This document shows, piece by piece, positions 58,535 to 64,000 of a stretch of 64,000 bases of DNA (position 1 is its first letter; each line of letters begins with the position of its first letter). The stretch spans positions 62,001-126,000 of the forward strand of contig NZ_QEII01000272.1 in NCBI RefSeq assembly GCF_003347515.1, read 5' to 3'. Source of the stretch: Rhodoferax ferrireducens. GTDB lineage: Bacteria; Pseudomonadota; Gammaproteobacteria; Burkholderiales; Burkholderiaceae_C. The translations under genes and the position numbers were made by a program. The notes under the pieces were generated by a model. It saw only the letters and a program-made list of their open reading frames with translations. It was not told where the DNA came from and did no database searches.

Positions 58535-60031
58535 ATGAATCGCGAAATGTTAATGCTGGTAGAAGCCATCTCACGCGAAAAGAACGTGGAGCGTGATGTG
58601 GTGTTTGGCGCTGTCGAGGCAGCGCTGGCACAAGCGACGAAGAAGCTTTCCCAGGGCGATGTGGATATCCGCGTCGCCGTTGATCGCGACAGCGGTACCT
58701 ACGAAACGTTTCGTCGCTGGCATGTGGTTCCGGACGAGGCTGGCCTGCAATTGCCGGACCAGGAAATCCTGTTGTTCGAAGCCAAAGAGCAGATCCCCGA
58801 TATTGAGGTGGACGAGTACATCGAGGAAACGGTGGAATCCGTGCCGATTGGCCGTATTGGCGCCATGGCAGCCAAGCAGGTCATTTTGCAAAAAATTCGC
58901 GATGCCGAACGTGAGATGTTGCTCAACGACTTCATGTCGCGCGGTGACAAGATTTTCGTCGGCACCGTCAAGCGCATGGACAAGGGTGACCTGATTGTCG
59001 AAAGCGGCCGTGTCGAAGGCCGTCTGCGCCGCAGCGAGATGATCCCGAAGGAAAATCTCCGCATGGGTGACCGCGTTCGCGCCATGATCATGGAAGTGGA
59101 CTTGACCCTGCGCGGCGCGCCGATTATTCTGTCGCGTTCGGCGCCTGAATTCATGATTGAGCTTTTCCGTCAGGAAGTGCCCGAGATTGAGCAGGGCCTG
59201 CTGGAGATCAAATCCTGCGCCCGTGATGTCGGCTCCCGCGCCAAGATTGCCGTGTTGTCGCATGACAAACGGGTGGACCCCATCGGCACCTGTGTTGGTG
59301 TGCGTGGCACGCGTGTCAATGGCGTCACCAACGAGCTGGCCGGTGAACGCGTGGACATTGTGCTGTGGAGCGAAGACCCCGCCCAGTTTGTGATTGGTGC
59401 CCTGGCCCCGGCCAACGTGACTTCCATTGTGGTGGACGAAGAGCGTCACGCCATGGACGTGGTGGTGGACGAGGAAAACCTGGCCATCGCGATCGGTCGC
59501 GGCGGTCAGAACGTACGCCTGGCGTCGGAGCTGACCGGCTGGAAGATCAACATCCTGGATGCTGCTGAGTCGGCACAGAAGCAGGCCAGCGAGACAGATT
59601 CTGGCCGCAAGCTGTTCATGGAAAAGCTGGATGTGGACGAGGAAATCGCCGATCTGCTGATTGCAGAAGGCTTTACCAGTCTGGAGCAGGTGGCCTATGT
59701 GCCGCTGGAAGAAATGCTCGAGATCGAGAGCTTCGACGAAGACACGGCCAACGAACTGCGCACCCGCGCCAAAGACGCGTTGTTGACCATGGAAATTGCG
59801 CACGAAGAGAGTGTTGAAGAGGTTTCGCAGGATTTGCAAGACCTTGAAGGCCTCTCACCCGAACTGATCGGCAAACTGGCAGATGGCGGCGTTCACACGC
59901 TTGACGACCTGGCCGATTTGGCCGTTGACGAACTCACTGAAATCACCGGCCAGTCTGCGGACGAGGCCAAGACCTTGATCATGAAGGCGCGCGAACATTG
60001 GTTTACCAATGACGCCGCTTCTCAAGAGTAA
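58535..60031 (+). CDS. nusA: Transcription termination/antitermination factor NusA
   Basis: A 498-residue RNA polymerase-binding factor. Domains in order: N-terminal polymerase-binding domain (1-125, [18 protein letters not shown]), S1 domain (about 130-200), KH1 ([12 protein letters not shown]) and KH2 ([12 protein letters not shown]), then two C-terminal acidic repeats (about 360-498), as in Gammaproteobacterial and Betaproteobacterial NusA. AGGAGAG lies seven bases before the ATG. Confidence 0.96.
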   Translation: MNREMLMLVEAISREKNVERDVVFGAVEAALAQATKKLSQGDVDIRVAVDRDSGTYETFRRWHVVPDEAGLQLPDQEILLFEAKEQIPDIEVDEYIEETVESVPIGRIGAMAAKQVILQKIRDAEREMLLNDFMSRGDKIFVGTVKRMDKGDLIVESGRVEGRLRRSEMIPKENLRMGDRVRAMIMEVDLTLRGAPIILSRSAPEFMIELFRQEVPEIEQGLLEIKSCARDVGSRAKIAVLSHDKRVDPIGTCVGVRGTRVNGVTNELAGERVDIVLWSEDPAQFVIGALAPANVTSIVVDEERHAMDVVVDEENLAIAIGRGGQNVRLASELTGWKINILDAAESAQKQASETDSGRKLFMEKLDVDEEIADLLIAEGFTSLEQVAYVPLEEMLEIESFDEDTANELRTRAKDALLTMEIAHEESVEEVSQDLQDLEGLSPELIGKLADGGVHTLDDLADLAVDELTEITGQSADEAKTLIMKAREHWFTNDAASQE

Positions 60032-60055
60032 TGGTCATGAAAGGTTACACAACAA

Positions 60056-62980
60056 ATGTCCAGTACGACCGTCGCCGAGTTTGCAACAGAACTCAAAAAA
60101 TCAACCGATACATTGCTTGATCAGCTGAAATCGGCAGGAGTGGCCAAATCGACCGCTTCTGACAAGCTGACAGATGCTGACAAGCAGCATTTGCTGAGCT
60201 ATTTGCAGGCCAGCCATGGCACTGCCAGCGCTGAGCGCAAGAAAATTACCCTGGTCAAGAAATCGACCAGCGAAATCAAGCAGGCCGACTCCACCGGCAG
60301 GGCGCGCACCATTCAGGTGGAAGTGCGCAAGAAGCGTACGTTTGTGCGTCGTGAAGACGGCATCGAGGTGGCTGTCGAGGCGCCTGAGCCAGAGCAGGAA
60401 CAAGAGACCGCGCCGCTGATCGATAACGCCGAACTGGCGCGCCGCGAAGAAGAGGCTCGCCGTCAAGCTGAATTGATTCGTCGCCAGGAAGAAGAACTGA
60501 CCGAGCGTCGGCGTGTGCGTGAAGAGCAGGAAGCCCGCACGCGTGAAGCGACTGAAAAGGCCGCCGCCAAGGCCGCTGAAATCGCAGCAGCCCAAGCGGC
60601 CGAAGAGAAAAGCAAGCCAGTAGCGCCCGTTATACAAGCGCAAGACGCTATAGATAGCGCAGCAGTCAAAGCTCAGGAAGCCGCGGAAAAAGCGGAAGGC
60701 GTGGCCAAGGCCCAATTGGTAGAGCGTGAAAAGGCAGCAGCCGATTCAAAGGCGCGGGCCGCCGAAGACGTCGCACGTGCGGCTGATCTGGGTGACCGCA
60801 GGCGCAAGGCCGAGGCGGAAGCCGCTGCCATTCGCTTGATGATGTCGTCCCCTGCCAAGAAAGCACCGGTCGTCAAAAAGCCGGAAGAAATCAAGGCCGA
60901 AGCCGCTGCCAAGGCGGGCATGAAGGGCACGCTGCACAAGCCGGCCGCTGGCACGGTCGCCGCAAAACCGGCCAAGCCCGGCGTTGCCGGCGCACCCGGC
61001 ACAGCCGCCGCGCCCGCAGGTGCAGGAAAAGAAGTCAAGTCAGCCAAACTCTCCAGCAGTTGGGCGGGCGATCCGGCCAAGAAGAAGGCCATTCCAACCC
61101 GTGGCGCCACCGGTGCTCCCGGCCGTACCGGCAACTGGCGTGCCCCGGCACGCGGTGGCCGACGCGGCAGCAACGATAGAGACCGTGATGACAACCGGGT
61201 GCAGGCAGCACCGGTCGAGGCACGCATCATTGAAGTGCATGTGCCTGAAACCATTACCGTGGCCGAGTTGGCGCACAAGATGGCCGTTAAGGCTTCGGAG
61301 GTGATCAAACACCTGATGAAGCTCGGCCAGATGGTCACCATCAACCAGCCGCTGGACCAGGACACCGCCATGATTCTGGTGGAAGAAATGGGCCACAAAG
61401 CCATCGTGGCAGCGCTGGACGATCCGGAAGCCTTTACCGATGACGAAGTGTCACAGCAGCAGTCCGAATCGTTGCCACGCGCACCGGTGGTGACGGTCAT
61501 GGGCCACGTCGATCACGGCAAGACTTCCTTGCTGGATTACATCCGTACCGCCAAAGTGGCGTCGGCCGAAGCCGGTGGCATTACCCAGCACATTGGGGCC
61601 TACCATGTGGAAACGCCACGCGGCATGATTTCCTTCCTCGATACCCCGGGTCACGAAGCCTTTACGGCCATGCGTGCCCGCGGCGCCAAGGCCACCGACA
61701 TCGTGATTCTGGTGGTCGCGGCGGATGACGGCGTGATGCCGCAAACGAGAGAGGCCATCAAGCACGCCAAGGCGGCTGGTGTTCCTATCGTGGTGGCGAT
61801 CAACAAAATCGACAAGCCGGATGCCAATCCAGAGCGCGTGAAAAACGAGCTGGTGGTGGAAGAAGTGGTGCCCGAAGAGTTCGGTGGTGATTCACCTTTC
61901 GTCACGGTATCGGCCAAGACCGGTCAGGGCATTGACGCCTTGCTGGAACAAGTGCTGCTGCAAGCCGAAGTGCTGGAACTGCGTGCACCGATTGATGCCA
62001 TGGCCAAGGGTCTGGTGATCGAGGCGCGTCTTGACAAGGGTCGCGGCCCCGTGGCCACCATTCTGGTTCAGTCCGGTACCCTCAAGACTGGCGATATCGT
62101 GCTGGCAGGTTCCACCTATGGCCGTGTGCGCGCCATGCTGGATGAAAACGGCAAGACCATCAAAACCGCAGGTCCTTCGATTCCGGTCGAAATTCAGGGT
62201 CTGACGGAAGTACCGCAAGCCGGTGACGAGTTCATGGTGATGTCGGACGAGCGCCGGGCTCGTGAAATTGCCACCTACCGTGCCGGCAAGTTCCGCCACA
62301 CCAAGCTGGCCAAGCAGCAAGCTTCCAAGCTGGAGAACATGTTCACCGACATGGCGGCAGGCGCGGTCAAGATGGTACCTATCATCATCAAGGCCGACGT
62401 GCAGGGTTCGCAGGAAGCGCTGGCGCAGTCGCTGCTCAAGCTGTCGACCGACGAGGTCAAGGTGCAGCTGGTTTACACCGCCGTGGGCGCGATCAGCGAA
62501 TCGGACGTGAATCTGGCGATTGCCTCCAAGGCCGTCATCATCGGTTTCAACACCCGTGCCGACGCCGGTGCGCGCAAGCTGGCCGAGAACAACGGCGTGG
62601 ACATCCGCTACTACGACATCATCTATGACGCCGTGGATGAGCTCAAGCTCGCCATGTCGGGCATGCTGACGCCGGACAAGAAGGAAGAAGTCATCGGTAC
62701 CGCCGAGATCCGCCAGGTGTTCAAGGTGTCCAAGATCGGCTCGATTGCCGGTTGTATGGTCACCGCCGGTATCGTCAAGCGGACTGCCCGTCTGCGTCTG
62801 CTGCGCGACAACGTGGTCATCTTCACCGGTGAACTCGAATCGCTCAAGCGTTTCAAGGACGATGCCAAGGAAGTCAAGGAAAGCTTCGAGTGCGGCTTGA
62901 ATATCAAGAACTACAACGACATCCAAGAGGGTGACGTGCTGGAATTCTTTGAAATTCGCGAAATTGCCCGTACGCTTTAA
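60056..62980 (+). CDS. infB: Translation initiation factor IF-2
   Basis: A 974-residue GTPase that places initiator tRNA. An N-terminal IF2_N-like domain (about 1-55) and a long charged, Ala/Glu/Lys-rich linker lead to the G domain: GHVDHGKT (about 483-490), DTPGHE and NKID. Beta-barrel and C-terminal tRNA-binding domains follow. In the linker, residues about 188-203 ([16 protein letters not shown]) are encoded by the dispersed repeat. This linker is known to vary in length among bacteria. Confidence 0.96.
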   Translation: MSSTTVAEFATELKKSTDTLLDQLKSAGVAKSTASDKLTDADKQHLLSYLQASHGTASAERKKITLVKKSTSEIKQADSTGRARTIQVEVRKKRTFVRREDGIEVAVEAPEPEQEQETAPLIDNAELARREEEARRQAELIRRQEEELTERRRVREEQEARTREATEKAAAKAAEIAAAQAAEEKSKPVAPVIQAQDAIDSAAVKAQEAAEKAEGVAKAQLVEREKAAADSKARAAEDVARAADLGDRRRKAEAEAAAIRLMMSSPAKKAPVVKKPEEIKAEAAAKAGMKGTLHKPAAGTVAAKPAKPGVAGAPGTAAAPAGAGKEVKSAKLSSSWAGDPAKKKAIPTRGATGAPGRTGNWRAPARGGRRGSNDRDRDDNRVQAAPVEARIIEVHVPETITVAELAHKMAVKASEVIKHLMKLGQMVTINQPLDQDTAMILVEEMGHKAIVAALDDPEAFTDDEVSQQQSESLPRAPVVTVMGHVDHGKTSLLDYIRTAKVASAEAGGITQHIGAYHVETPRGMISFLDTPGHEAFTAMRARGAKATDIVILVVAADDGVMPQTREAIKHAKAAGVPIVVAINKIDKPDANPERVKNELVVEEVVPEEFGGDSPFVTVSAKTGQGIDALLEQVLLQAEVLELRAPIDAMAKGLVIEARLDKGRGPVATILVQSGTLKTGDIVLAGSTYGRVRAMLDENGKTIKTAGPSIPVEIQGLTEVPQAGDEFMVMSDERRAREIATYRAGKFRHTKLAKQQASKLENMFTDMAAGAVKMVPIIIKADVQGSQEALAQSLLKLSTDEVKVQLVYTAVGAISESDVNLAIASKAVIIGFNTRADAGARKLAENNGVDIRYYDIIYDAVDELKLAMSGMLTPDKKEEVIGTAEIRQVFKVSKIGSIAGCMVTAGIVKRTARLRLLRDNVVIFTGELESLKRFKDDAKEVKESFECGLNIKNYNDIQEGDVLEFFEIREIARTL
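60606..60664. repeat. Dispersed AATAGCT...GGGCTAG element, copy inside infB
   Basis: The gene strand reads AAGCCAGTAGCGCCCGTTAT, then ACAAGCGCAAGACGCTATAG and ATAGC. It is in frame and encodes [19 protein letters not shown] codons here contrast with the rest of the gene. Confidence 0.65.
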
Positions 62981-63008
62981 TTCCCCTTCGATGGATCAGA
63001 GATAAATC

Positions 63009-63377
63009 GTGCGACTCAAGTCAAAAACCCCTAACCGCGCTTTCAAGGTAGCCGATCAGATCCAGCGTGATCTGACCGAGCTGATTGCGCGCGAACTCAA
63101 GGATCCGCGGGTGGGCATGGTGACGATTCAGGCCGTGGAGGTCACGCCTGACTACGCGCACGCCAAGGTGTTCTTCAGCCTGCTGGCGGGAGACCCAAAA
63201 GCCTGTACCGAAGGTTTGAACCAGGCGGCCGGCTTTTTGCGGGCCGGCCTGTTCAAGCGTCTGCATATTCACACCGTCCCGACGCTGCATTTCCTGTTTG
63301 ACCAGACCACCGAGCGCGCCGCCGACATGAATGCCTTGATTGCGCGGGCCGTGGCCTCGCGGGCCAAAGAGGACTGA
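63009..63377 (+). CDS. rbfA: 30S ribosome-binding factor RbfA
   Basis: A 122-residue KH-like factor for 16S rRNA 5'-end maturation. It begins (GTG) [40 protein letters not shown], typical of RbfA, and ends with [19 protein letters not shown]. Located between infB and truB, the normal order. Confidence 0.95.
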   Translation: MRLKSKTPNRAFKVADQIQRDLTELIARELKDPRVGMVTIQAVEVTPDYAHAKVFFSLLAGDPKACTEGLNQAAGFLRAGLFKRLHIHTVPTLHFLFDQTTERAADMNALIARAVASRAKED

Positions 63378-63381
63378 GCCG

Positions 63382-64000
63382 ATGAATGCGCCGCGTGCAC
63401 GGGTTGCCAGGCGCCCCGTGCATGGGGTGCTGCTGCTGGACAAGCCTTTGGGCTGGTCCAGCAATGATGCTTTGCAGAAAGTCAAATGGCTGTTGCGCGC
63501 CGAGAAGGCGGGCCACACCGGAACGCTGGACCCGCTGGCCACCGGCGTGTTGCCCCTGTGTTTTGGTGCGGCAACGAAGTTCAGTCAGCTCCAGCTGGAT
63601 GCGGACAAAACGTATGAAGCGGTGGCGCGACTGGGTCAGAAAACCAGTACCGGGGACGCCGAGGGCGAGGTGATTGAAGAGCGGCCCGTCAATGTAACCG
63701 AGGCAGACCTCGGCAACGTGGTGGCCCGCTTCAGCGGGTTGATCCGGCAAATCCCGCCGATGCACAGTGCATTGAAGAAGGATGGCAAAGCCCTGTACGA
63801 ATATGCGCGTGCCGGCATTGAGGTGGAGCGGGAAGCCCGCGAAGTGACAATTTATGAGCTAAAACTGGCTCTAGTCCCCGTGGATATTGCGCAACCAGCT
63901 ATTAAAATGATAGTTAAGTGCAGCAAAGGCACGTACATCCGTACGCTCGGGGAGGATATTGGTGAAGCCTTGGGCTGCGGCGCCCACCTGAGCGCGCTGC
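63382..64000 (+). CDS. truB: tRNA pseudouridine(55) synthase TruB (cut by window end)
   Basis: 206 residues of TruB are visible; the stop lies beyond the window. [23 protein letters not shown] opens the protein and [15 protein letters not shown] (about 44-58) holds the catalytic aspartate. Later [20 protein letters not shown] and [10 protein letters not shown] are normal. Residues about 163-178 ([16 protein letters not shown]) between YEL and CSKGTY are encoded by the dispersed repeat; E. coli TruB has about four fewer residues here. The site is a surface beta-hairpin region, as far as family knowledge allows. Confidence 0.95.
   Translation, partial: MNAPRARVARRPVHGVLLLDKPLGWSSNDALQKVKWLLRAEKAGHTGTLDPLATGVLPLCFGAATKFSQLQLDADKTYEAVARLGQKTSTGDAEGEVIEERPVNVTEADLGNVVARFSGLIRQIPPMHSALKKDGKALYEYARAGIEVEREAREVTIYELKLALVPVDIAQPAIKMIVKCSKGTYIRTLGEDIGEALGCGAHLSAL
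63851..63916. repeat. Dispersed AATAGCT...GGGCTAG element, copy inside truB
   Basis: The gene strand reads CTGGCTCTAGTCCCCGTGGA, then TATTGCGCAACCAGCTATTA and AAATGATAG. It is in frame and encodes [16 protein letters not shown]. The opposite strand gives AATAGCTGGTTGCGC...CACGGGGACTAGAGCC, close to the intergenic copies. Confidence 0.75.

Overview
The window looks like ordinary chromosome of a betaproteobacterium of the family Comamonadaceae (Burkholderiales), probably close to Rhodoferax or Polaromonas. This is inferred from the style of the proteins and the gene order, for example cysI-DUF934-cysH-cysD-cysN next to fdxA, and rimP-nusA-infB-rbfA-truB. The DNA is GC-rich with GC-ending codons. 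I see no rRNA, CRISPR array, prophage, plasmid gene or insertion sequence. Genes are densely packed, many joined by ATGA or TGATG overlaps.

Layout. 0.2-1.1 kb: a small channel-like membrane protein, a small lipoprotein and a VanZ-like protein. 1.2-1.45 kb: two identical tRNA-Asn genes, each followed by a terminator. 1.56-8.7 kb: thiamine supply in two TPP-riboswitch units, thiM-thiE-thiD on the plus strand and cytX-thiO-thiS-thiG-thiE2 on the minus strand; no thiC is present. 8.7-16.4 kb (minus): a ferredoxin-NADP reductase-like flavoprotein and ferredoxin fdxA, then assimilatory sulfate reduction (TSUP permease, cysI, DUF934, cysH, cysD, cysN). CysN has no APS-kinase domain and CysH has the iron-sulfur cysteines of APS reductases, so APS is probably reduced directly. 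16.5-23.1 kb (minus): a nucleoside uptake and salvage unit (BMP binding protein, ABC ATPase, two permeases, ribokinase, nucleoside hydrolase). 23.2-29.5 kb: a receiver-domain protein, mnmC with an eroded methyltransferase half, yggX, a small CxxC protein, dsbB, a lone ParA-like ATPase and argA. 29.5-40 kb: hrpA, a PQQ sugar dehydrogenase, a di-haem cytochrome c, DUF1097, a DUF2917-like protein, a MocR regulator and a YbdL-type aminotransferase. 40-45.7 kb: cysB and a CbiX chelatase (regulator and sirohaem supply for the cys genes), lptG-lptF, pepA, holC. 46-52 kb: a lone livK, tRNA-Ser, qmcA-nfeD, a basic amino acid decarboxylase, fabI. 52.2-57.8 kb: yejABEF. 57.8-64 kb: the rimP-nusA-infB-rbfA-truB operon, with truB cut by the window end.

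The most unusual signal is a dispersed, degenerate element of about 45-65 bp. In one orientation its core reads roughly AATAGCT-A/G-C-T-T-G-C-G-C, about 10 variable bases, then GGGCTAGAGCC. Four copies lie between genes, each reaching the stop codon of a neighbour. Seven more lie inside coding regions of unrelated proteins (cysN, the DUF934 gene, cysI, hrpA, yejF, infB, truB) without breaking the frame. In each orientation the copies are read in the same frame, so unrelated proteins share similar 12-16 residue peptides. This resembles in principle the protein-coding palindromic elements of Rickettsia. I do not recognise a name for this family.
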